NCBI GenBank assembly: GCA_043777595.1 | Contig: JAYWHT010000020.1 | Location: forward strand, 3,805 to 67,804 | Reading direction: 5' to 3' | Source: JAYVJH01 sp043777595 | Lineage (GTDB): Bacteria; Bacteroidota; Bacteroidia; Cytophagales; Spirosomataceae | DNA length: 64,000 nt | Shown here: positions 32,354-42,300 of the stretch, piece by piece | How positions within the stretch are numbered: position 1 is the stretch's first letter | Layout: the number at the start of each line of letters is the position of its first letter | Made by a program: the position numbers and the translations under genes | Notes under the pieces: generated by a model | The model's input: only the letters and a program-made list of their open reading frames with translations | Told to the model about the DNA's origin: nothing | Databases searched by the model: none

Positions 32354-34561
32354 TTAATATTTAAGATTCAAACCCAGTCCCAAGCCCATATCACTGTCGT
32401 AATGTGTCGAAAAAGAAATATTTTTGGTAGCAACATAATGAATCCCAGCCATATATTCTTTGTCGGTATTGAGCATGAGCCTCATTCTGAGCCGTTTAGA
32501 AATTGGAATATCGTCACGTTTTATTTGTAGTCGTACATTGCCATCTGTAAATACTTCGGCTTGGGCTATGAAGAGCATCGGTAATGTATAACTAATGCCC
32601 AGACTCAACACGGCTCTGCTGTCTTTGGTATTGGTTTGTCCAAAAATATTTTTTTCTTGATTGTCAATTCCTAACTTTCGGTATCGCCAGTCAAACCCAA
32701 TAAAAGGCATGAGCCATTGCATCTTGCCAATGTACCGCCCAATGTGGGTTTCGGTTTCGTAGCCATGATAATCGTGGTATCCCAACCGCCATTCTGTGCC
32801 AATGCTCCAGCGGGTGTTGGCAACCATCAGTTCGCCGTCGTTTCCGTTGGTAGCAAAGTCATTGTCAGCCATTAGATGAAATGCTCTGTCGTCGGCAAAT
32901 AGCTTGCGTTGGGCCAATTTTGGATTTGGTATTTCAGGATTTGGGGGCGAGTTTTCGTAACTAAAAATCCGTCCCATACCTGCCATCATGTGATAAAGAA
33001 TGTGGCAATGAAAAAACCAGTCGCCACTTTCGGTAGCTGCAAATTCAAGTGTATCGGTTTCCATTGGCATAATATCAATCACATTTTTGAGTGGTGAGTA
33101 GTCGCCTTGTCCGTTCAAAACCCTAAAATCATGCCCGTGTAAGTGCATGGGGTGGCGCATCATCGAGCCATTGTGAATAATCATGCGTACAGTTTCGCCC
33201 TTTTTTATCAAAATTTTATCTGTTTCTGACACCACTTTATTGTCAATGCTCCACACGTAGCGATTCATGTTGCCGCTCAATTCAAATTTTAATTCTTTGG
33301 TGGACGTACTTTTTTGCAACACGGTTTTGGTTGGAGATTTCAGCATCGAATAATTGAGTGTAACAATGTCTTTCAAATCATTAACTCCCCCATCGGGAGC
33401 GGAAGAGCTTATTTCTGGATACATCACCGTGTTCATATCCATCTGATTTAACGACATACTCATACCCATATCGTCTAAGTTGCCATTCATTTTCATCATG
33501 CCGTTCATCATGCCCATTCCTTCAAAATATTTGAGTCTGGGCAAAGGCTGGGCTTTTATCGGCGTGCCAGTTCCCAAAAACAAAGACGTGGATTTGGTAC
33601 GGTCTTCGGAAGTGGCCAAAAATTCGTAGCTGTTACCCGCTGGTACATTCACAACTATATCATAGGTTTCGGACACCGCAACAATAAGCCTATCCACCTC
33701 AACGGGTTCTACATCATTACCATCGTTTGCTACAACCGTTATTTTGCCACCACCATAATTGACCCAAAAATAAGTTGAAGCCCCACCATTTGAAATCCGT
33801 AATCTTACATTGTTACTCAACAGCCCCCCACCCCCCAGAGGGGGAACATAAGTAGATTCGTTCTGTCCATTTATTAAAAACTTGTCGTAATAAACGTCGC
33901 TAACGTCCATGGCGTTCATGCGTTTCCATTCATTAGCGAGCTTGGTTTTAAAATATCCCTGACTAATTGCCTCCGAATAGCTCTGAGTTGTTCCTTTCTG
34001 AATTGCAAACCAGTCTGTGGCATTGCGTAACATTCTGTGTATGTTTTCGGGTTTCATGTCCGTCCATTCACTCAGTATAACGGGGAGTGTTGGCAGGTCG
34101 TCGATACCAACTCTAAAAGTCGGGTCTGTACTGCGTTTGTTCAAAATCATAGAGCCATACATACCAATTTGCTCTTGTAAACCTGTATGGCTATGGTACC
34201 AGTGCGTGCCATGTTGAACAATCGGAAAGCGGTACAAATGCCTGCTGTGCGGCTTGATAGGCATTTGGGTTAGGTTCGGAACGCCGTCGTATTGATTTGG
34301 TAAAAACAGCCCGTGCCAATGCAGTGATGTTTCTTCATTGAGTTCGTTATAGACATAAATTTCTGCCGTGTCGCCTTCGGTAAAAGTAAGGGTCGGCATC
34401 GGTATCTGTCCATTTACGGCGATGGCTCGTTTGGTTTTTTGACCGAAGTTTACGGTTGTGTCTCGCACATACAAGTCGTAACGTACTATTTTTTGAGCAA
34501 ATGTTACTGGGCTTATTATCAAAAATAGTAAGAATGATATGTTATTTGGCTGTTTTATCAT
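32354..34561 (-). CDS. Multicopper oxidase (CopA-like) fused to a CopB-like outer-membrane domain
   Basis: 735 residues. After a signal peptide the cupredoxin domains carry all four copper motifs: SLHWHGLF (about 80), HGTHWYHSHTG (about 120), HPMHLHGHDF (about 470) and WFFHCHILYHMMAGM (about 516, the type 1 Cys and axial Met). A Met-rich stretch (GMMNGMMKMNGNLDDMGM, about 350) is typical of cuprous oxidases. From about residue 560 a CopB-type beta-barrel follows (TRWSIGTEWRLGYHDYHG to MGLGLGLNLKY), normally a separate protein. It probably oxidises Cu(I) in the periplasm while tied to the outer membrane. Two Pro/Gly inserts (about 240 and 390) are encoded by GC-rich elements. Confidence 0.92.
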   Translation of the reverse strand: MIKQPNNISFLLFLIISPVTFAQKIVRYDLYVRDTTVNFGQKTKRAIAVNGQIPMPTLTFTEGDTAEIYVYNELNEETSLHWHGLFLPNQYDGVPNLTQMPIKPHSRHLYRFPIVQHGTHWYHSHTGLQEQIGMYGSMILNKRSTDPTFRVGIDDLPTLPVILSEWTDMKPENIHRMLRNATDWFAIQKGTTQSYSEAISQGYFKTKLANEWKRMNAMDVSDVYYDKFLINGQNESTYVPPLGGGGLLSNNVRLRISNGGASTYFWVNYGGGKITVVANDGNDVEPVEVDRLIVAVSETYDIVVNVPAGNSYEFLATSEDRTKSTSLFLGTGTPIKAQPLPRLKYFEGMGMMNGMMKMNGNLDDMGMSMSLNQMDMNTVMYPEISSSAPDGGVNDLKDIVTLNYSMLKSPTKTVLQKSTSTKELKFELSGNMNRYVWSIDNKVVSETDKILIKKGETVRMIIHNGSMMRHPMHLHGHDFRVLNGQGDYSPLKNVIDIMPMETDTLEFAATESGDWFFHCHILYHMMAGMGRIFSYENSPPNPEIPNPKLAQRKLFADDRAFHLMADNDFATNGNDGELMVANTRWSIGTEWRLGYHDYHGYETETHIGRYIGKMQWLMPFIGFDWRYRKLGIDNQEKNIFGQTNTKDSRAVLSLGISYTLPMLFIAQAEVFTDGNVRLQIKRDDIPISKRLRMRLMLNTDKEYMAGIHYVATKNISFSTHYDSDMGLGLGLNLKY
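33381..33402. repeat. Short GC-rich palindrome in the multicopper oxidase gene
   Basis: TTAACTCCCCCATCGGGAGC encodes APDGGVND in a loop before DIVTLNYSML. It is a degenerate relative, at most, of the C6/C6/G5 elements; the assignment is weak. Confidence 0.3.
33821..33847. repeat. GC-rich palindromic element inserted in frame in the multicopper oxidase
   Basis: CAGCCCCCCACCCCCCAGAG followed by GGGGAAC encodes VPPLGGGGLLS between the conserved NES-TY strand and NNVRLRI. The core is nearly the same as in ligA read in the matching orientation (C6, one base, C-run, AGA, G5). It maintains the frame and lies in a surface loop. Confidence 0.6.
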
Positions 34562-34564
34562 TAT

Positions 34565-35089
34565 CTATAAAATTTTTTCAAGATTTTTAAATTCTTCAAT
34601 AGCGTGTCTATCTTGCGAGTGCCGTTTGTTTTTTGTAAAAATCAAATTACGAATAAACCAATCTATCAGTCCTGTTATTTTTTGTCTGTACCCAATCTGC
34701 AAATCGTGCGTAACGAGAGTTCCTTTTGGTGTTTTGTCAAGGGTAAGTACCAGATAAATAGGAATAAAATACTGAGCTTTCATCACAATTTTATGATTTT
34801 TATCAATTTTTGTCACCTCCCAGCGGTATTTTACTTTTAAGTTGTCTATTTGCTCATGAAAAAAGAACAGGCTACCGACCGTATCTTTGGTTTGTTTTAT
34901 AATCTTAAAATCTCTATGTTCTGGGTGCCAAGCCAAGTATTTTTCTTTGTCTATGTTCAACATAAAATCATAGATTTGGCTTGGTGTCTTGCCCAAAACT
35001 TCAATTTTTGTAACTTGGTTTGTCATTGCATTTGTGTTGATAGCCGTGAACAATAATATCGATAGTGCCAATAATTGAGATTTTTTCAT
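34565..35089 (-). CDS. Exported SRPBCC-fold protein
   Basis: 174 residues. Signal peptide SQLLALSILLFTAINTNA. The remainder looks like a START/SRPBCC ligand-binding fold: KIEVLGKTPSQIYDFMLN, the acidic-aromatic YLAWHPEHRDFK, then the strand-rich RYRWEVTKIDKNHKIVMKAQ and a C-terminal helix (GLIDWFIRNLIF). The ligand is unknown. Its stop lies 3 bases before the multicopper oxidase ATG, so the two genes are translationally close partners in the metal operon. Confidence 0.68.
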   Translation of the reverse strand: MKKSQLLALSILLFTAINTNAMTNQVTKIEVLGKTPSQIYDFMLNIDKEKYLAWHPEHRDFKIIKQTKDTVGSLFFFHEQIDNLKVKYRWEVTKIDKNHKIVMKAQYFIPIYLVLTLDKTPKGTLVTHDLQIGYRQKITGLIDWFIRNLIFTKNKRHSQDRHAIEEFKNLEKIL

Positions 35090-35120
35090 TGTTAAGGTAA
35101 TTTTATTTGAGCAAACGAAA

Positions 35121-35164
35121 GGAAGTCTTCGCTTGAATCGGACTGTCGCACAGCGAAGACTTCC
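35121..35164. terminator. Hairpin of the AAGYCTTCGCT family (copy 2)
   Basis: GGAAGTCTTCGCT (35121-35133), 18-base loop, AGCGAAGACTTCC (35152-35164). It stands between the YVTN propeller gene and the SRPBCC gene, both read leftward. The longer loop distinguishes it from the two copies with 3-base loops. Confidence 0.6.
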
Positions 35165-35211
35165 ATGGAACAGAACAAATTTTCTGCATGAATCAATAAA
35201 GAACCAAAACT

Positions 35212-36282
35212 CTAAAACTTCAAAACAATACCATTTGGTTTTTGCCCTACTTTGATGTCTTTTGTTTTTTCGTGTTTCATCACATCGACGACCGACACGC
35301 TGGCCGTTTCTTGGTTGGTAACGTAAGCCGTCATGTCTCTAAATGCAATAGCGTGTGCACCTGCACCTGTGGCAAAACTACCGCCTTTTACAAACTTCAA
35401 ATTGCTGTCTTGTTTCCACCAATGTACTTTGCCAGCTACAGGGTCAGACACCCACAGTTCTTTCATTTCGCCATTGAAAGCCGCATAGCCCGGCATAAAG
35501 CCCAAAGCGACGGTTTCTACTACTTTGAGTGTTTTTACATCTAATACCGATACCGTTTGGCCGTCTTCGTTGTCGGCATACATTCGGTTGTCTGAGCCGC
35601 TCCATGCTCCCACGGGGTTTGCGCCTACTGGTATTGTGGCCTTGACGGCTTTGGTATTTGGGTCAATCGCCGAAACGGTATTGTCGGCACCATTGGCCAC
35701 AAAAGCCAAAGTACCATTGGCCGAAAAAGTTACTTCGGCTGGTTCTTTGCCTACTGTTATTGTGTTTTTGAGTACATAAGTAGTTGCATCATAGACCAAT
35801 ACCGAGCCTTTGGTGTCCATCTGCGAAGTCCATATTTCTTTGCCATCTGGTGAATATACGGCGTTGTGGTTCATTATCGGTACATCAATCAGCTTAATAT
35901 TCTGCCCTTTGGTAGCGTCCAAAACGGCCACTTTGGCCATGCCAGCGTGGGGGGCGGCTGCAGTTGCGCCATGCCCCAAACTCAAGTCCATACCGGGGGC
36001 GGCAATGGCAATTTGATTTTTGGCAGGATTGAGATAAATATGATGCGGATATTGTAAAAACATACCCGATGAGCCGTGCGCCATAGCACCCATCTGGTCG
36101 GTTAGCTGTATGAGGTCGGTAGCCTCGTTGGTGTTGAGGTTTATGACGCTCACGGTGCTACTCGTACCATTGACGACATAAGCGGCTGGATAATTGATGT
36201 TTAACTCGGGCTGTGCATCGGTCATCTTCATACATGACGTAGCCAACAAACATACCACTGCGATTTGTGTTATTCTTTTCAT
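35212..36282 (-). CDS. YVTN beta-propeller lipoprotein
   Basis: 356 residues. Lipobox LLATSC with Cys17, then repeated YVTN/YncE blades: AYVVNGTSSTVSVINLNT, AFVANGADNTVSAIDPNTKA, and AYVTNQETASVSVVDVMKHE. A Met/His-rich loop (QMGAMAHGSSGMF, then GHGATAAAPHAGM) sits in the first half and could bind copper. The protein is probably in the periplasm or outer membrane as a metal-related scaffold. It starts 12 bases downstream of the DUF2911/DUF3347 gene stop and belongs to the metal operon. Confidence 0.85.
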   Translation of the reverse strand: MKRITQIAVVCLLATSCMKMTDAQPELNINYPAAYVVNGTSSTVSVINLNTNEATDLIQLTDQMGAMAHGSSGMFLQYPHHIYLNPAKNQIAIAAPGMDLSLGHGATAAAPHAGMAKVAVLDATKGQNIKLIDVPIMNHNAVYSPDGKEIWTSQMDTKGSVLVYDATTYVLKNTITVGKEPAEVTFSANGTLAFVANGADNTVSAIDPNTKAVKATIPVGANPVGAWSGSDNRMYADNEDGQTVSVLDVKTLKVVETVALGFMPGYAAFNGEMKELWVSDPVAGKVHWWKQDSNLKFVKGGSFATGAGAHAIAFRDMTAYVTNQETASVSVVDVMKHEKTKDIKVGQKPNGIVLKF

Positions 36283-36294
36283 TTTGATCGATTA

Positions 36295-37686
36295 TTAGTT
36301 TATTGTTTCGGTTACTTTGCCGCAAGTGAGCATCATTTTACCATAATACGGGTTTTTGATGGCGGCGTTGTCGCTCAACCAATAGGCTTTTTTCATAGGG
36401 CAATATTGCTGATAAACAGGACTTTGATTGGTGTTTAGTCCTTTAACGAGTGCAAACATATTATTGGACATATCGTTGAAATACTCACGCTGATGTTTTA
36501 TATCTTTGGTTTCGCCAATATGCTCTGCATCGGTCTTTATTTTTTCGGATAGGTTCATAAAAACTGTGTGCTGCTCGGCAGTCATTTTGGCCATCGGTAT
36601 TGCTGTCAAAGATTTTGCAAGTTCGTTGGCCTTGCTGTTGGCTGTTTTACTGTCGTCGGCTACTAAGGCATTTTTTACACCATAATAGTTCGACAGCATA
36701 GCGACTATACTCACTTGCAACTCGTTGTCGGTTGATTTGGGTTGGGCTGTGGTTGCAGCTTTTTTATCATCTTGTTTTACTTCGACTGGTACGGCTGTGG
36801 GCTGTGGGGTAGGTGCTATGCCCAAGGTCTTCTCCCATTCATCTACTTTCTTTTGCCAGTTGGCTGAGGTTGTTTTCATACCTTTTTTTGTACCAATCTC
36901 AATCGTCCGTTTTGCCGATGCTATCGCCCCTTTGTAGTCTTTGAGTTTTTCTAAAATTTTGGTGGACTGATTGACATAATAAAAGTTCTCTTTGTCCATC
37001 GCCTCCGCTTTTTGCGACCATTCTAAGGCCATTTTTAAGTCTCGACCAGTGTTTAGGTAGTAGCCAGCGGCGTTGTAGTAGAGGCTGGCGTTTTCAGTTT
37101 TTTTTGTAAAAATTTTATCCTGAATGTCTGCCATAATCTGCTCGTCGGCATAGCTTTTGATTGGTATTCTGACAGTTGTGTTTTCCCAAGTCAAGGCCAG
37201 TGTTCCAGTGTAGTCTTTCTGAATATCGGTGAGTTCTATTGTAAAACTCTCCTGTGTTTTGGCTACGGTTTCGGACTTGATTTTGATTCGTAGTATGTCT
37301 TTTTTGTCGTCATAACTAAACGCCCCGTGCTGGGTAGTGTCGGTGTTGAGTATAACAGTCCATTCGGTAGGGTCTGGAATGGTAAAGAGCGAATATTTGC
37401 CTTTTTTGACTCGCTGGCCGCCAAACTCAATGTCATCACTAAACTTTATTGTCGTGCAGTCGCCTGCGCCTGTGCGCCACACTTTGCCAAAAGGCTCGAG
37501 TTCGCCAAAAACCTTGCGCCCACGCATCAGTGGTCGCTCATAAACAACGCTCACAAACGTAAAGCCCAATCGCTGTTTCCATTCAGCTTCGGGGCTGGGT
37601 GGCGGAGTGCTGAGTTGCGCCTTTGGTTTGTCGATAAATAGTGTAAATTGAAAAACTAAGAATGTAAAAATGAGTGTCTTTTTCAT
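36295..37686 (-). CDS. DUF2911-DUF3347 exported protein of the copper island
   Basis: 463 residues from the ATG at 37686, which opens the signal peptide MKKTLIFTFLVFQFTLFI; an ATG four codons earlier is also possible. Residues about 30-170 are DUF2911 (RPLMRGRKVFGELEPFGKVW, KGKYSLFTIPDP). TPR-like helices follow (YYNAAGYYLNTGRDLKMALE), then a low-complexity linker, and the end is DUF3347 (VFMNLSEKIK, YCPMKKAYWLSDNAA, GKMMLTCGKVTE). The last domain carries the Cys-Pro-Met and Met-x-x-Cys residues typical of copper-handling proteins. A role in periplasmic copper binding is inferred. Confidence 0.85.
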   Translation of the reverse strand: MKKTLIFTFLVFQFTLFIDKPKAQLSTPPPSPEAEWKQRLGFTFVSVVYERPLMRGRKVFGELEPFGKVWRTGAGDCTTIKFSDDIEFGGQRVKKGKYSLFTIPDPTEWTVILNTDTTQHGAFSYDDKKDILRIKIKSETVAKTQESFTIELTDIQKDYTGTLALTWENTTVRIPIKSYADEQIMADIQDKIFTKKTENASLYYNAAGYYLNTGRDLKMALEWSQKAEAMDKENFYYVNQSTKILEKLKDYKGAIASAKRTIEIGTKKGMKTTSANWQKKVDEWEKTLGIAPTPQPTAVPVEVKQDDKKAATTAQPKSTDNELQVSIVAMLSNYYGVKNALVADDSKTANSKANELAKSLTAIPMAKMTAEQHTVFMNLSEKIKTDAEHIGETKDIKHQREYFNDMSNNMFALVKGLNTNQSPVYQQYCPMKKAYWLSDNAAIKNPYYGKMMLTCGKVTETIN

Positions 37687-37784
37687 GATTATGAACATAT
37701 TTTGTTAAAAAATTTCTGTGATATTCCGTAAATTCAGTGAGCTAAAGAAAATCTGGTACTAACTTTTTTCGTATTTCATCACAT

Positions 37785-37824
37785 CTACTTTACCATCATA
37801 GCAGTTGCTAAGATGGTAAAGTAG
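37785..37824. terminator. Hairpin downstream of the HYC_CC_PP gene
   Basis: CTACTTTACCATC, 14-base loop, GATGGTAAAGTAG: a perfect 13-bp stem between the small Cys-rich gene and the DUF2911 gene. TTTTT follows on the plus strand only. It could be a partial terminator or attenuator setting the level of the downstream operon. Confidence 0.55.
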
Positions 37825-37860
37825 GTTTTTGCATACGAACAGCAAACAGTAAGAAAGTTT

Positions 37861-38259
37861 CTAACGAATTAGCACACAGTTGAAAAGATACAGGGCTATC
37901 TTTTGTAAATTGGGTGGTGCATGGCAGGGCGGCAAGCCAGCATCTGACAGATTGGAATAAGAAAAAGAGGGTGTAAATTGAAAAAACGGTTTGGCGGCAA
38001 TGTCGCAAATACTGGGTATAAAATCAAAAGTGGTAGCCGATATTCGCTGGTCGTTTTGTAGCTTAAAAGTCTGTATTTTGTCTTTGCAGCAGTTGTTTCT
38101 ACTTTTTGTTACACCGCATTTAGGGCATGGTTTACTTTGTTTTTGTAACTCAAAAGAAGAAGATACCAATCGCCCCATACAATAGTGCGACCTCACAGTA
38201 ACGCCTAACGACGCTATTATATGAATACACAGTAAAGAAAGGGCAACAAATCTTTTCAT
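37861..38259 (-). CDS. HYC_CC_PP family protein
   Basis: 132 residues. The family is named after its motifs and all three are present: SHYCMG near residue 25, NNCCKDK near residue 55 and LPPCHAPP near residue 110, plus an additional CPKC. An N-terminal hydrophobic signal is visible (FVALSLLCIHIIASLGV). The protein is small, exported and Cys-rich. Members recur in Bacteroidota copper/heavy-metal loci, which matches the downstream genes; direct metal binding is inferred from the cysteines. Confidence 0.87.
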   Translation of the reverse strand: MKRFVALSLLCIHIIASLGVTVRSHYCMGRLVSSSFELQKQSKPCPKCGVTKSRNNCCKDKIQTFKLQNDQRISATTFDFIPSICDIAAKPFFQFTPSFSYSNLSDAGLPPCHAPPNLQKIALYLFNCVLIR

Positions 38260-38449
38260 AAACCACTAACGTCTATTTTTTATTTTCCGTTTCATTAACC
38301 CTCTAAATATTATTCAGTAGGCGCACAAAATATTTCGTATCGGAGTAGTTGGGCGTAATCAAATGCTATTTTACAGAGCTTTAATATGCTGATTTTGAAT
38401 GAATTTACTTCATTTGTTTCATTCTTTTAATTTATTTCATTACTTACTT

Positions 38450-39241
38450 CTACCGTATCGTTTTGGCTTCTTGTAGCCACTTATAAGGGTTTCGTGGTTG
38501 GGGTAGGCCGTCGGGCATTAGTTGCAGGTACATGAGGTGTAGGTGTGTTTGAGAGCGTAGTTTGGCGGCGTTCATACCTGTGCGGCCTACTTCGCCTATT
38601 TTTTGGCCGAGGTTTATTTTTTGCCCTACCTGCACCTGTACTTGGCTGTTGTGAGCATAATAAAAAAGTCCGTCCATACAAGGGTCATAAATCCACACAA
38701 AATTACCACCACGGTAGTCGCTTTCGGGTCGCCAGTTGGTTTCTACACCTATCACTACGCCTGGGCGCATGGCCAGTACATCGGCGGGTTGGCCTGTGTT
38801 GTCGTCTATGTTGTCGCTGTTGAGGTCTCTCACAAAAATATCTTGTGCTGGGTGGCTCACTTGCAGGCCATGGTCAAACATATTGTAGTGTCTCGGAAAA
38901 TACCCCATGCCCTTGCCACCTATTGAGTTGGCTGTGTAGTTTTTGATAGGAAATATAAACCGAATAGAGTCAGCCACACAGAGGCTGTCTTTGTAGTTAA
39001 GATTGATTTGACGTAATTCTTTAATAATTTCTTTGAATTTAACCTTTGCAGAGTCTGGGTCAATGGTTCGTTCTCTGATTTGGCTATTTAATTGCTGAAA
39101 ATCAACGCCTATTGTAATCATCGGGTTTGGCGTGGCTATGGCTACTGGGTGGACTATTTTAAAAAATGCCGCCATAATACCAGCAACAACGGTAGTAAAA
39201 AAAACTAATTTCATGTAGAGGGACGGTAGTTGAGTTTTCAT
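38450..39241 (-). CDS. M23-type peptidoglycan metallopeptidase
   Basis: 263 residues. An N-terminal membrane anchor or signal (LVFFTTVVAGIMAAFF) precedes a helical linker and a LytM/M23 domain: HGLQVSHPAQDIFV gives the first His and Asp zinc ligands, GNFVWIYDP the central strand and QTHLHLMYLQL the H-x-H. The active-site set is complete, so it may cleave peptidoglycan cross-links. It follows tamB after 85 bases in the same direction. Confidence 0.85.
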   Translation of the reverse strand: MKTQLPSLYMKLVFFTTVVAGIMAAFFKIVHPVAIATPNPMITIGVDFQQLNSQIRERTIDPDSAKVKFKEIIKELRQINLNYKDSLCVADSIRFIFPIKNYTANSIGGKGMGYFPRHYNMFDHGLQVSHPAQDIFVRDLNSDNIDDNTGQPADVLAMRPGVVIGVETNWRPESDYRGGNFVWIYDPCMDGLFYYAHNSQVQVQVGQKINLGQKIGEVGRTGMNAAKLRSQTHLHLMYLQLMPDGLPQPRNPYKWLQEAKTIR

Positions 39242-39326
39242 AAAATGAATTACTATCAGAGACAGAATCAGTACATTTTGAGTTTAATAATCTGCTCTTT
39301 CCGACTGATTTAATGACCGATAGTAA

Positions 39327-42300
39327 CTATTTTTCAATTCTTAATGTAGTCAATCGACCTGAATCTGTTTTTGGTTCGGGTTCGTTTTGGGTTATTTTGG
39401 GGCCGAATATACGAAAGTTATTGAAACTCCGTGAAAAAGTAAAACTGGCACCATACGATACGGCTGCGTTACTTAGGGCAAACTGGTTTTGAGTATTGTT
39501 ACGGCTATACATCTTAAATTTTTGGCTACCGTCTGAGGTCAGCCAATACTCCAATGTCCAGTCAGACAGTAAGTTAGTGGCTGTTGCATCAGCTTGGTTT
39601 TGACCATAAGACAGTCGCCCGTCTCTCGTAATTCTAAATCGGTCGTTCAGAAACCGATACGAAAACCGTAGCTGCAAATCGTTCCAGATAGCGCCACTTT
39701 GCCCACCAGCGTATATTTTAGTAAAGTCAAGCCCTGTTACACCTACCTCAAAGTTTTCATCGAGCGACGACCCCCACTTACTTATTTGATTGGCAACCAG
39801 CTCACTCACGCTATTGGTAAAGCCAGAGCCTACACTTTGGGTCAGAAAATCGGCACTTTCGGGGTTTAATTGATTGAACAACAACATACTACTCACCTGT
39901 TTGGCCATAAACTGGTCGTCTCGTTTTAGATTGGCCTCCACAGGCTGCATATATGGCTGAAACTCTGACGGGTATTCTTTAAACTTAATATCATAACCAA
40001 TAACTGGGGCCAAAATCTGGCCAGTAGCCAAGAGCGTAACTTCAACGGGGTAACGCCGATTTTTAACCTCGTCTCTGATAGACGCTCCAGCGGGCAATAT
40101 TGGCGAGAGTGAGGTATTTTGGCTGTAACTCGCTTTCATGTCGAGGGTGGCACCAAAAGGGTCGCCCGTCCAAGTGATGCGACTTTGAGGTTGAATTTTA
40201 AATTTTTTGTTAATAAATCCCTGTAAAGTAAAAGTATATTCGCCTCTATCGATAAAATAGTCGCCAGCCATTGTAAAATCGCCTTTGGTGTCGTACTTAA
40301 AATCAATAGTGCCTTTGCCTGCCGCCCGAGCGGCATCGCCACCAAGGTTAATAACACACTCGGCATCGGGCGTAACGTTGAGTCTAAAATTCATCTTCAT
40401 GCCCTGTGTTTCTACTGGTCTTGTGTCATTTTTGGACAACAACAGAGCGCTATCGGCCTTGACTTGGGCCGATACAAATTGCACAAAGTCTTCGGAGGCC
40501 ACCTCGCTCGAAGCATTGAGTGGTATATAAATCTTAGTTCCTCGGTTACTCGTTAGGTCTGCCGTGATATTTAGTTTGTCAATCGGCCCCGATATACCAA
40601 ACTTGCCTGTGGCAAAAGCCGATCCATAAAAAAGTTCATTGTCTCTACTGGTGGTATTGAGTACTTTAAAGTTTTTCATTTCGGCATCGAAGTTCAACCA
40701 AAAACTCTTAAAACCATCATAAAACACCCCACCGTTCAGCATCGCTACATTGCCTTCGGGGTCGGTAAGGCGTAGTTTCTGAACACGTATGTTTTCGCTC
40801 TCAATCAAAATTTTGTCTTCAAATGCAAATACGGCTCGTAGATAATCAAAAGTCAGTTTGCCTCGCTTTACATCGAGCCGCCCCTGCATAATCGGACTTT
40901 CGAGTGGCCCCTTGATATTGACCTGACCAGCCACCGTACCGCTCAAATCAGACACAAAACCACGAGTAAAAGGCTCAATTACACCCAAGTCTGTGTCATT
41001 GAATGAGGCTTTGAGATTAAGGGCTTTATCTGGGTGAAGTGGGTCATAAATACCCTTAATCGTTACAATATCTCTGTTTTTGTTGGCCAACGCCCCATCT
41101 ATTTTTAGATTGTTTTCGGCCCCATCCCAGTCGGCTTTACCCAATACGTTACCCAGCACAAAGTCATTATAAGTCAGTTGGTCAATGTTAATATTACTTT
41201 CGTAGATTCCTTTTTTGTACAAATCTCTGAGCGACACCACACCGTTGAGCGTACCCGACACATTGGTCTTTAAAATAGGGTTGAGCGTGGCTAAATTCAC
41301 ATTATGAGTTTCGAGTTTTAGAGTTTGGAGCGAGTCCATCGATACGTCGCCATTGAGAGCAACAGATTGTTTTTTGTTTGACAAAACAACATTACTAAAC
41401 GAAAAACGAGTACCCTCAACCGTTATTAGATTGTCGGTAGCCAAAGCCCAGTCTTCGTCCAACAGTTTGAGTTTAGACCTGTCGAATTGTACCTGAATTT
41501 GGTCACCAATAAATCGCAACGAACCATTTAGATTACCTCTATTTGTGCTTTTTTGTTGGCGTATATTGCTCATAAAGTTAATGTGGTCTTGTTCCCAAGC
41601 GCCTTCAAAAAACAACTTTTCGGTTGGTGCCAATGTACCAAATTGTTGTTTTTGAGAATTGACAATCACCGAAGCCAGTACCTCTGTGCTGTTTGTAAAT
41701 TTAGATGTATTGAGGTCTATATCTGAATAATAAAAAGTATTTGTGTTTAGTTTGAGTGTGTCAAACTGGCCACCAAACGAAAACATAGACGTATTGCCTA
41801 TCGTAAAGTTACCGTTGGCCGTAGCACCCGCCGACACATAGCCCTCTGGATATAAAAAGGCCATCAGTCTGTCCATTTTTTTGAATTGAACAGTATAATC
41901 AATCGTATATTTTTTGATTGGCACAGACACTCTTTTGTTGTCGTAGTAGGCCGTTCTGTTGCCTTCATTTTCAATAAAATAACGCTTGTATTCTGTAAAT
42001 AACTGCACAATATCTCCAATGGCTTTGGTGGGCTGAAACTGCCCTTCGGATTTGAAATTTAGAAACTCAGACACAATATTTAGGTGCCGTTGGGTGTCTA
42101 TAAAGTAAGAATCCAGCAGTAGCGTATCGACTATCAAATTGCGTTTGCCAAGACTTGTGTAAGAATTATAAAAGCGAGCTTTGCCCGTCATTTCATCGGC
42201 AGTGTTGCCAACCAAATCAATGTCAATATCGCTCTGAATCACCAGTGAGTCGGTCATCAGCCGCAAAGCACGCAAATCTGCCCGCTCAATTTTGCCACGG

